Shown: one piece after another, positions 30,559 through 40,237 of the stretch | How the letters are laid out: the number at the start of each line of letters is the position of its first letter | Numbering within the stretch: the first letter of the stretch is position 1 | From: Balanoglossus misakiensis | Lineage: Eukaryota; Hemichordata | Reading direction: 5' to 3' | Length of the DNA: 64,000 nt | Assembly (NCBI GenBank): GCA_040954595.2 | Contig: CM082577.2 | Location: 20,522,001-20,586,000, forward strand | The notes under the pieces: model-generated | The model's input: only the letters and a program-made list of their open reading frames with translations | Databases searched by the model: none | Told to the model about the DNA's origin: nothing | Made by a program: the position numbers and the translations under genes

Positions 30559-32514
30559 TAAATAAAGAATTATATAAAAATAATAATTTTAATAATAACA
30601 GGTCCGATTTCCACAAAAAATTCACCATAGGGGTATCTTGGCTCGAAAAGAACAAAAATGATATCCGTTTAGTGATCACATGTTTCTATGGCAACCATTT
30701 TTGGGCTGAAATTATGCTTTTTGTGCTAAGAGAGGGTATCACAAGTCACTTTAAATAATAATAGGTTGGATTTGAACACAAAATCGCACTGGCAGTATTT
30801 TTGGTCACAAAGGAAACATTTGTGGTTTATTTTCCGAATGCACATTTATAAGTTGGTGAAATTTGACTTTTCTTTCAAGACAGAGGAACTGCACATGTGC
30901 AGAACAACTGGCAATGCAGCCTGCCGATTTCCACAGTTTCACTACAAAAAATCACAAGATACAATAGTATCGCTGGGGAATCCAATCAATCGATTGTTCA
31001 CGCATATTTCCTGACTGTCGACCAGTTTTAAAACATAAATCCATTGGTATTGCATAAACGTTTACCGTCTATCTGTTGTTGTATGGTTATCGAAGGAAGG
31101 CAGTTACAGGACACACTCGTAGAAGTACACACTTTTTGAGTGTTGACGGCGAGTCTGTTAAATTTGGCAGTTCAGCGTGACTTCAACACTAAATAGACAA
31201 CTAGCAGAAAAGTCTGCAAACTTCTAAATTTCTGGAAATGTTTTATTTGGTATGGTTATGAAATAATTTTCGTTTAGGAAGAATCAAATCTCAGTGACGC
31301 ACGATACCTTCTGATGAATGCGAAGACCTGTCAGCTGACACGCAAATGCAGTCAAAACATAAAATTGAAAACGAAACCGCGAGATGCCTCGTGTGTCTGT
31401 CCTGTCACCTCGTCTGAGAAAACAATAAAATTCCCGAGAAATAATAACACGAAATCCAAAGTATCGTGATAACATTTCTTAATTTCTCCGATTTTATTTT
31501 GCTGCCGTGTAAACATTGCGTCCGTTTGACACCGACACAAACGTAGCATAACTCAGAGGTCAATTCTTAGATTAAAATCAATGATTTAAACACTAACCTT
31601 CCTGTTCCACGATATCTGCAGTTTCTATGGCGCTCAAATCTCACGATATGTGCAATTCTTAAGCCAATTGGGGTATTATTCCTGTCGTTTTAGCCACGAA
31701 AACTGGGCAGACGACACAACGCGAAACAGCTCGTTCACACTCAGTTGACATCGCGTGATTTCAGAGCGCGCGCAAACATACGAAAAATTGCTACAATGTT
31801 GTACGTAAATAAACTCGGTTCCAACTCGCGTTGGGTTTCGAGCGAAGTTTTGTACCTCAGATCTGTCGTACACACGTAGTCTGGTTCCCTGCCCCAATCC
31901 CACCGCTGGCTGCGCTACGCTAAAGGGAAAGGGTCAGGCACGGCCTATTGTAAACATGGCTCTCATTGGTCAATACATACGAAAATTAAGTTGTTAAATT
32001 GATAAGTTGTTGTAAGATACTCATTTCCCGTTCTCTCCTTCACCTCCATGAATGTTTATCATTCGATTTCCAACTTTACAACAAACGAAACAAAATAAAC
32101 TGCCTGGATGAATCTTGACTGGCATACGGACATTGGAGGCATCCATCTTGTTTCACACCCAGGTTTCTGGGTGTGAAATCGGGCCGTACCTGACCCCTTT
32201 CCCTTTAGCGTAGCGCAGCCAGCGGTGGGATTGGGGCAGGGAACCAGACTAGTACACACGCTACTCGACTCACCGGGTAACAAGGTTTTAAATAGTGTTA
32301 ACTATACCGTGTTTTTTGTGAATATGTGGAAAATCTCCAACCGAAAGCGTTGGAATGTCTGCATTTTTAGATTTAGGCCTATCTTCATGATACACTCACC
32401 TTGAAAAATGATGTCTTTAGCGCTCAAGAAACAGCAATGATTGTACAGAAAATCCATCCGTGCTTATTAAATTGATAAATTGTTTATATAATTCTTTAAA
32501 CCCCCTAAACTGGT
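30526..32514. repeat. Satellite unit 3, carrying a 375-bp insertion
   Basis: First part nearly identical to unit 2. From about 31200 onward it resembles units 4 and 6 more, with small deletions. Interrupted at 31877-32251. Its (AAT)n tract is at 30528-30558. Confidence 0.9.
31877..32251. mobile_element. 375-bp inverted-repeat element with 9-bp target duplication
   Basis: Terminal inverted repeats of about 70 bp start TAGTCTGGTTCCCTGCCCC and run into AAAGGGAAAGGGTCAGG. The 9-bp duplication GTACACACG flanks it (31868-31876 and 32252-32260), and sister units have one copy. Features match a short Mutator-like MITE, but the ends differ from the 1350-bp element, so it is a separate family. No coding capacity. 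Confidence 0.82.
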
Positions 32515-34041
32515 AATAATAATAATTAAATAAAGAATTATATAAAAATAATAATTTTAATAATAATAGGTCCGATTTCCACAAAAAATTCACCATAGGG
32601 GTGTTTTGGATCAAAAAGAACAAAAATGATATTCATTTAGTGATCACATGTTTCTATGGCAACCATTTCGGGGCTGAAATTATGCTTTTTGTGCTAAGAG
32701 AGGGTATCACAAGTCAATGTGAATAATAATAGCTTGGATTTGAACACAAAATCACACTGGCAGTATTTTTGGTCACAAAGAAATATTTGGGGTTTATTTT
32801 CCGAATGCACATTTATAAGTTGGTGAAATCTGACTTTTCTTTCAATACAGAGGAACTGCGCATGTGCAGAACATCTGGCAATGCAGCCTGCCGATTTCCA
32901 CAGTTTCACTACAAAAAATCACAAGATACAATGGTATCGCTGGGGAATCCAATCAATCGATTGTTCATGCATATTTCCTGACTGTCGACCAGTTTTAAAA
33001 CATAAATCCATTGGTATTGCATGAACGTTTACCGTCTATTTGTTGTTGTATGTTTATCGAAGGAAGGCAGTTACAGGACACACTCGTAGAAGAAGTACAC
33101 TGTTTGAGTGTTGACGGCGAGTCACTGCTAAATTTGGCAGTTTAGCGTGACTTCAACACTAAATAAACAACTAGCAGAAAAGTCTTCAAACTTCTAAATT
33201 TCTGGAAATGTTTTATTTGGTATGGTGATGAAACAATTTTCGTTTATGAAGAATCAAATCTCAGCGACGCACGATAGCTTCTGATGAATGCGAAGACCCG
33301 TCAGCGGACAAGCAAATGCAGTCAAAACATAAAATTCAACATTGAAAACGGAAACTCGTCTGAGAAAACAATAAAATACTCGAGAGATAATAACACGAAA
33401 TCCAAAGTATCGTGATAACATTTCTTCATTTCTCCGATTCTATTTGGCTGCCGTGTAAACATTGCGTCCGTTTGACGCTGACACAAACGTACCATAACTC
33501 AGAGGTCAATATTTCGATTAAAAACAATGATTTTAACACCAACCTTCCTGTTCCACGATATCTGCGGTTACTATGGCGCTCAAATCTCACGATATGTGCA
33601 ATTCTAAAGCCAACTGGGGTAGTATTCCTGACGTTTTAGCCTCGAAAACTGGGCAGACGACACGACGCGAAACAGCTCGTTCACACTCAGTTGACATCGC
33701 ATGATTTCAGAGCGCGCGCGTACACTCGAAAAATTGCTACAATGTTGTACGTAAATAAACTTGCGTTGGGTTTCGAGTAAAGTTTTTTACCTCACCAGAC
33801 TCACCGGGTAACAAGGTTTTAAATAGTGTTAACAATACCCGTGGTCTTTTTGTGAATATGTAGAAAATCTCCAACGAAAGCGTTGAAACGTCGGCAATTT
33901 TAGATATAGGCCACTTTGAAAAATGATGTCTTTAGCGCTAAATTATGAATCTGAAGAATCAGGAATGATTGTACAGAAAATCCACCCGTGCTTATTAAAT
34001 TTATAAATTGTTTATATAATTCTTTAAACCCCTAAACTGGT
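32515..34041. repeat. Satellite unit 4 (about 1.53 kb)
   Basis: Uninterrupted but with several short deletions relative to unit 2 (for example the segment around 33350 and the ATCTGTCGTACACACG stretch near 33790). The AAT tract is reduced to four repeats. The oldest-looking unit. Confidence 0.88.
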
Positions 34042-35636
34042 AATAATAATTAAATAAAGAATTATATAAAAATAATAATTTTAATAATAATAGGACCGAT
34101 TTCCACAAAAATTTCACCATAGGGGTTTCTTGGCTCAATAAGAACAAAAATGATATCCGTTTAGTGATCACATGTTTCTATGGCAACCATTTTGGGGCTG
34201 AAATTATGCTTTTTGTGCTAAGAGAGGGTATCACAAGTCAATTTACATAATAATTGGTTGGATTTGAACACAAAATCACACTGGCAGTATTTTTGTTCAC
34301 AAAGAAAATATTTGGGGTTTATTTTCCGAATGCACAATAATAAGTTGGTGAAATTTGACTTTTCTTTCAAGACAGAGGAACTGCGCATGTGCAGAAAAAC
34401 TGTCAATGCAGCCTGCCGATTTCCACAGTGTAACTACAAAAAAATACAAGATACAATAGTATCGTTAAGGAATCCAATCAATCGATTGTTCATGCATTTC
34501 CAGACTGTCGACCAGTTTTAAAACATAAATTCATTGGTATTGCATAAACGTTTACCGTCTATTTGTTGTTGTATGACATGGGTTATTGAAGGAAGGCAGT
34601 TACAGGACACACTCGTAGAAGTACACTGTTTGAGTATTGACAGCGAGTCTGTGTTAAATTTGGCAGTTCAGCGTGACTTCAACACTAAATAGACAACTAG
34701 CAGAAAAGTCTGCAAACTTCTAAATTTCTGGAAATGTTTTATTTGGTATGGTTATGAAATAATTTTCGTCTATGAAGAATCAAATCTCAGCGACGCACGA
34801 TAGCTTCTGATGAATGCGAAGACCTGTCAGCGGACACGCAAATACAGCCAAAACATAAAATTCAACATTGAAAACGGAACCGCGAGATGCCTCGTGTGTC
34901 TGTCCTGTCACCTCGTCTGAGAAAACAATAAAATTCCCGAGAAATAATAACACGAAATCCAAAGTATCGTGATAACATTTCTTCATTTCTCTGATTCTAT
35001 TTGGCTGCCTTGTACATTGTAAACATTGCGTCCGTTTGACACCGACACAAACGTAGCATAACTCAGAGGTCAATACTTTGATTAAAAACAATAATTTTAA
35101 CACTAACCTTCCTGTTCCACGATATCTGCGGTTTCTATGGCGCTCAAATCTCATGATATGTGCAATTCTAAAGCCAACTGGGGTATTATTCCTGTCGTTT
35201 TAGCCACGAAAACTGGGCAGACGACACGACGCGAAACAGCTCGTTCACACTCAGTTGACATCGCGTGATTTCAGAGCGCGCGCAAACATACGAAAAATTG
35301 CTACAATGTTGTACGTAAATAAACTCGGTCTCCAACTCGTGTTGGGTTTCGAGCGAAGTTTTGTACCTCAGATCTGTCGTACACACGCCACCAGACTCAC
35401 TGGGTAACAAGGTTTTAAATAGTGTTTAACAATACCCGAGGTCTTTTTGTGAATATTAGGTAGAAAATCTCCAACCGAAAGCGTTGAAACGTCGTCTGCA
35501 ATTTTAGATACATAGGCCACTTTGAAAAATGTTGTCTTTATGAATCTGAAGTATCACGAATGATTGTACAGGAAATCCACCCGTGCTTATTAAATTGATA
35601 GATTGTTTATATAATTCTTTAAACCCCTTAACTGGT
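34042..35636. repeat. Satellite unit 5 (about 1.59 kb)
   Basis: Its first 600 bp match unit 1 most closely (CATTTTGGGGC, GTATGACATGGG, AGTATTGACAGCG), and it preserves the empty site of the 1350-bp element. The last 800 bp match unit 2. Confidence 0.88.
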
Positions 35637-37118
35637 AATTAAATAAAGAATTATATAAAAATAATAATTTTAATAATAATAGGTCCGATTTCCACAAAAA
35701 TTTCACCATAGGGGTATCTTGGCTCAATAAGAACAAAAATGATATCCGTTTAGTGATCACATGTTTCTATGGCAACCATTTTAGGGCTGAAATTAAGCTT
35801 TTTGTGCTAGGAGATGATATCACAAGTCAATTTAAATAATCATAGGTTGGATTTGAACACAAAATCGCACTGGCAGTATTTTTGGTCACAAAGAAAACAT
35901 TTGGGGTTTATTTTCCGAATGCACAATAATAAGTTGGTGAAATTTGACTTTTCTTTCAAGACAGAGGAACTGCGCATGTGCAGAAAAACTGGCAATGCAG
36001 CCTGCCGATTTCCACAGTGTAACTACAAAAAAATACAAGATACAATAGTATCGTTAAGGAATCCAATCAATCGATTGTTCATGCATTTCCAGACTGTCGA
36101 CCAGTTTTAAAACATAAATTCATTGGTATTGCATAAACGTTTACCGTCTATTTGTTGTTGTATGACATGGGTTATTGAAGGAAGGCAGTTACAGGACACA
36201 CTCGTAGAAGTACACTGTTTGAGTATTGACAGCGAGTCTGTGTTAAATTTGGCAGTTCAGCGTGACTTCAACACTAAATAGACAACTAGCAGAAAAGTCT
36301 GCAAACTTCTAAATTTCTGGAAATGTTTTATTTGGTATGGTTATGAAATAATTTTCGTTTAGGAAGAATCAAATCTTAGCAACGCACGATCATGACGATA
36401 GCTTCTGATGAATGCGAAGACCCGTCAGCTGACACGCAAATGCAGTCAAAACATAAAATTCAACATTGAAAACAGAACCGCGAGATGCCTCGTGTGTCTA
36501 TTCTGTCACCTCGTCTGAGAAAACATTAAAATTCCCGAGAAATAATAACACGAAATCCTATTTGGCTGCCGTGTAAACATTGCGTCCGTTTGACACCGAC
36601 ACAAACGTAGCATAACTCAGAGGTCAATTCTTCCATTAAAATCAATGATTTAAACACTAACCTTCCTGTTCCACAATATATCTGCAGTTTCTATGGCGCT
36701 CAAATCTCACGATATGTGCAATTCTAAAGCTAAGTGGGGTATTATTCCTGTCGTTTTAGACACGAAAACTGGGCAGACGACACGACGCGAAACAGCTCGT
36801 TCACACTCAGTTGACATCGCGTGATTTCAGAGCGCGCGCAAACATATACGAAAAATTGCTACAATGTTGTACGTAAATAAACTTGCGTTGGGTTTCGAGT
36901 GAAGTTTTTTACCTCACCAGACTCACCGGATAACAAGGTTTTAAATAGTGTTAACAATACCTGTGGTCTTTTTGTGAATATGTTGAAACGTCGGCAATTT
37001 TAGATATAGGCCACTTCGAAAAATGACGTCTTTAGCGCTAAATTATGAATCTGAAGAATCAGGAATGAGTGTACATTAAATTGATAAATTGTTTATATAA
37101 TTCTTTAAACCCCTTAAC

Positions 37119-37121
<3 letters not shown>
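35637..37121. repeat. Satellite unit 6 (about 1.49 kb)
   Basis: The last unit, with an AAT tract nearly lost at its left edge and a long one at its right edge. It carries small deletions near 36558 and 36980 and a CATGACGATAG duplication near 36390. Confidence 0.88.

Positions 37122-37181
<60 letters not shown>
37122..37181 (+). repeat. (AAT)20 microsatellite at satellite/retroelement boundary
   Basis: Twenty uninterrupted AAT repeats. It is at once the position of the satellite's own AAT tract and the 3' tail (ATT, sense minus) of the neighbouring retroelement fragment. Confidence 0.97.
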
Positions 37182-37394
37182 GTTTATTCCCCTTATTCTG
37201 GTACAAATAAACAAAATTAACAAAGGAGTGAAGAATACAATGGGTATAAGAGGGGACTAGAAAATAGTGTAACACTAGTCGAGTCCAGTCCCCAATATAA
37301 CATACAATTGCAGAATTTAATACAGGGCGATACTAATGCGAGTTTGTACATGAAAAACCAAATTCAGTTTGTTTTCCTTCTGAAAATACAGCAG

Positions 37395-37697
37395 TCAAGT
37401 GGATAAATAATACTTTTTCAATTCTTTTTTTAAGCATGACTTTGATGAGACAGATTTGATATGTTGCGGAAGTTGATTCCATATTTGAGCACCATAGTAT
37501 TTCACTGTATGTTGACCCACATTTGTGGCGTATTTGGGAACCAGAAGATTCCCTTTTTCTTTTGACCTTGTTGGATAAATGTGTTCAATATTAACGAAGT
37601 ACTGTGGAATTGTTAGTGGGAAGTTTTCATGAATACAATCGTAAACAAATAGTGCTACTTGATACTCATGTTGCCTATATATATCAAATATTCCCAA
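37395..37697 (-). pseudogene. C-terminal RT-polyprotein fragment (GIFDIYRQHEYQ...)
   Basis: 100-codon frame. It carries the conserved tail layout YPTRSKEKGNL..PK...GQHTVKYYGAQIW followed by NQLP and KKELKKYYL, typical of Jockey/CR1/RTEX-type polyproteins. The true frame continues upstream (LLKKRVIRTLTHSERLEHT) but is out of phase with the next fragment. Confidence 0.75.
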
Positions 37698-37797
37698 CCT
37701 ATTAAATAATGGAGGTGTGTGTTCGAGTCTCTCCGAGTGTGTGAGTGTACGTATTACCCGTTTTTTAAGTAAGATGTATTGGCTTCAAATGGGATTT

Positions 37798-38070
37798 TTA
37801 AGCATTTCCCCAAACTTCTAAAGCATACAATATATGAGGCAAGACGAAACAGTTGTAAAGTAATAACAAGATAATTTTGGGAACAATGTATTTCATGGTG
37901 TAAAGTATGCCTGCCTTTTGGCTAACCGTTCTATTGATTTTAGCTATATGTTCTTTCCAGGTAAGCCTATTATCCAGGACAGTCCCAATGTACGTCGTGG
38001 ATTGTACTTCAACAATAAGCTCTTCCTTTATGTAAAGTGATCCCCTGGATGACTGGAGTATTTTTATCCC
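37798..38070 (-). pseudogene. RT thumb-region fragment (YIGTVLDNRLTWKEHI)
   Basis: The motif TYIGTVLDNRLTWKEHIAKI followed by LLLLYNCFVLPHILYALEVWGNA is the classic region after the RT palm in Jockey-superfamily elements. It ends at a stop, and a frameshift separates it from the downstream piece. The polymerase palm with its catalytic residues is absent. Confidence 0.78.
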
Positions 38071-38077
38071 GAAAAAA

Positions 38078-38146
38078 TTGTCCAAATAGCACTTATAAGG
38101 CAAGTGAGATGAAAAAAATATGGTTTGTTTTGTTCTGCAAAAAGTG
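38078..38146. other. Rearrangement scar: inverted 5' UTR and 5S-spacer fragments
   Basis: 38078-38096 matches the retroelement 5' UTR in minus orientation (TGTCCAAATAGCACTTATA). It overlaps by CTTATA with 38092-38144, a piece of 5S spacer also in minus orientation. At GG (38145-38146) this switches to the 5' UTR in plus orientation. Orientation changes at short shared sequences point to microhomology-mediated joining. Confidence 0.8.
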
Positions 38147-38273
38147 GACTCAATACTTAAGCCTTTGGATATACTGGTGCTGGTATTTGGACAAACTTCC
38201 AAGGTATTTTGGAGATTTGTTGAGTTTTCAAATCTTCCTTTTTTGCCACGTCACCCGGCAGGGCGTCGCCAAT

Positions 38274-39096
38274 ATGGCTGCCCTGCCTGGCTCGCCAGGT
38301 GCTCGTCAGCGGAGTGAAAGGCCTATATGTCGGACTTCTTCAAAGACTGCCTCCAGATTGAATACAATATGTATTACCGATGAAGATTACTCGCCCATTC
38401 AGTTAATAAGAGCCGTGAAAGAGAAAACTGGACAGAGCAGTGTCATTGCATGTGTGAAAGTCAACGGACTCTGGCAAATGACACTACAAGACAATGAAGA
38501 CACTGAACTGGTGCTGGATGAGGGCTTTGCTGTTGACGGAAGTCCCGGTCCTGTCGATGTTCAAGGCCTAGTGCGTAATTTGTTAACTGTTTCTTTTTTC
38601 AACGTTCCTGCGTACACAACAGATGATGAAATAACGGATAAATTAAAAGAGTATGGATGTACCATCAGAGGACCAGTCGTGAGGAAATACTACGAAGAGG
38701 AACCTGAGGTAGAGACAGGAACACGATTCGTACGTATTGAATTGCCGGTATCAGTAAAATCTCTTCCCTATGCTGTCAAGTTTGAATGTAATGGTCCCTA
38801 TGTTCGATTGTTACATTCTAATCAATCTAAAGTCTGCAACTATTGCTTGGATTCTTCGCACCTTATATACAACTGCCCGAAATATGAATGCAAACGCTGC
38901 CATGAAAAGGGTCACCTAGAACGTGCCTGTGGAAATTACAGATGTTATAAATGTGACAGAGTCGGCCATAAGGCAAAGGAATGTGAAGCTAAAATATATG
39001 GTGATGGGGATGTAGACGATATTATCCAACAATATTCTGATGAAGAGGAACAAGGTGAGGATCACGCAATCGACTCGGAACAGGTAAATGAAGTAA
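38274..39096 (+). pseudogene. ORF1 of copy 5, N-terminal part (type A), split by MITE
   Basis: Starts MAALPGSPGARQ. The N-terminal domain and all three CCHC knuckles (CNYCLDSSHLIYNC, CKRCHEKGHLERAC, CYKCDRVGHKAKEC) are intact. A 6-bp insertion gives an extra Gly-Pro in VDGSPGPVDVQ. The frame runs into the MITE after QVNEV. Open frame upstream of the Met belongs to the 5' UTR. Confidence 0.9.
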
Positions 39097-39840
39097 GGGA
39101 GCATTCGTTTTTTACAGGGAGGGGGGGGGGGGGGGGCCGGTGGAATTTGAGTCGCCGACTAAATGTAAAAGGCAACCCCCCCCCCCCCTGGAAATTACTT
39201 TTCTAAAATGTGACCCCCCCCCAAAAAAAAAAAGTTTATCCACCGGATTAAACTTATCATGGATACAGCGCTCCCATGAAAAGAATTTGAAACCGATGTT
39301 TCCTCTCATCAGTGGGTAGTAAAACTGAACATTTTTTTTGTTAGTATTTGTATTCTGTGTTGGGAGACATTGTAAACCGAGAATTGAAGGGGGTGGGTTT
39401 GGGAGGGGGTGTCCCCCTCCCACGTAAGAAAATTTTATAAAATACAGAGCTCAAAGCTGCATTTTAATGAACCCAGCAAAAGCAAATTAACGTCGCCGGT
39501 CAAAGTTATCATGGGGTGGGGGCAAGTCCCCTGACCTGGGACACTAGATAAACCAGTCAATGATTGTAAGGTGTTGATGAATGGAGGGGGTGGGTGTGGG
39601 AGGGGGTGTCCCCCTCCCACATTAGAAAATTTTGTAAAATAAAGGACGCGAAACTGCATTTTTGTGGACTCAAAATAAATATTTAGCCGTCAAAGTTTTC
39701 AAGTCCCCCCCTTTCAGTCCCTATATAATAATCCCTTGATTATAAAATTTGTCCCCCCCTAAAAACTGCTTTGTAAAAGTAAACCCCCCCCTGATTTCCA
39801 CCGCCCCCCCCCCCCCTCCCTGTAAAAAACGAATGCTCCC
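39097..39840. mobile_element. Harbinger-like MITE with G/C-run core, copy 2
   Basis: 744 bp. Ends GGGAGCATTCGTTTTTTAC and reverse complement, flanked by TAA on both sides (39094-39096, 39841-39843). The empty site is seen in copy 2 ORF1 (GTAACTGAAAAC, sense), which proves insertion and a TWA duplication. A run of 18 Gs is near 39120. Relative to the copy at 26801 it lies in the opposite orientation and has a different stretch near 39250-39340. Confidence 0.88.
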
Positions 39841-39843
39841 TAA

Positions 39844-40235
39844 CTGAAAACCCAACCACGGACATTGGAAGTGAACAACAAATAGCAGAACAATGCAGTG
39901 TACAGGAACAAGCAAGCGACGTGCAAGCTGAGGAACAGCAAACATCAGCAGATGAGCGGCTGCAGGATCATGGAGAGGACATTTCAGTACACCAAACAAC
40001 AACAGTAGCAGAACAGGAACAAAGTCAACAAACCAGTGAAATGGACGTAGATGAAACAGCATTTGCAAACTGCCAGGTTAAACGCCGCAAATCAGATGAC
40101 ATGAACCTTAAAGACACTGAGCCTCAAGCCAGCAAAACAGGTAGACCCTCGAAAAAACGTTTTACACCAAAATTAGTTGAACGAAAAAAGCCTAAAAAAG
40201 ATGATAAGGATAAACAAACATGCACTAGTAAATAA
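39844..40235 (+). pseudogene. ORF1 of copy 5, C-terminal part (type A) after MITE
   Basis: Resumes at TENPTTDIGSEQQ and runs through the acidic Gln/Glu-rich region to the basic tail (KKDDKDKQTCTSK) and stop. Apart from the MITE the frame is open, so the gene was intact when the MITE arrived. Confidence 0.88.
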
Positions 40236-40237
40236 CA

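Larger units (their letters stand above)
37182..38077 (-). mobile_element. 3' fragment of a second non-LTR retrotransposon (Jockey/CR1/RTEX-like)
   Basis: Encodes the C-terminal part of a reverse-transcriptase polyprotein in broken frames, then a short 3' UTR ending in (ATT)n on the minus strand. It is unrelated to the 5S-targeted family, having no CCHC and a different C-terminus. The upstream edge at about 38077 is the rearrangement scar. Confidence 0.78.

Noticed and set aside
37069-37260. Poly-Asn 63-codon frame
   Set aside because: Translation of the (AAT)20 microsatellite.
39112-39659. Pro/Gly-rich frames in the G/C-run MITE
   Set aside because: Translation of G and C homopolymers.
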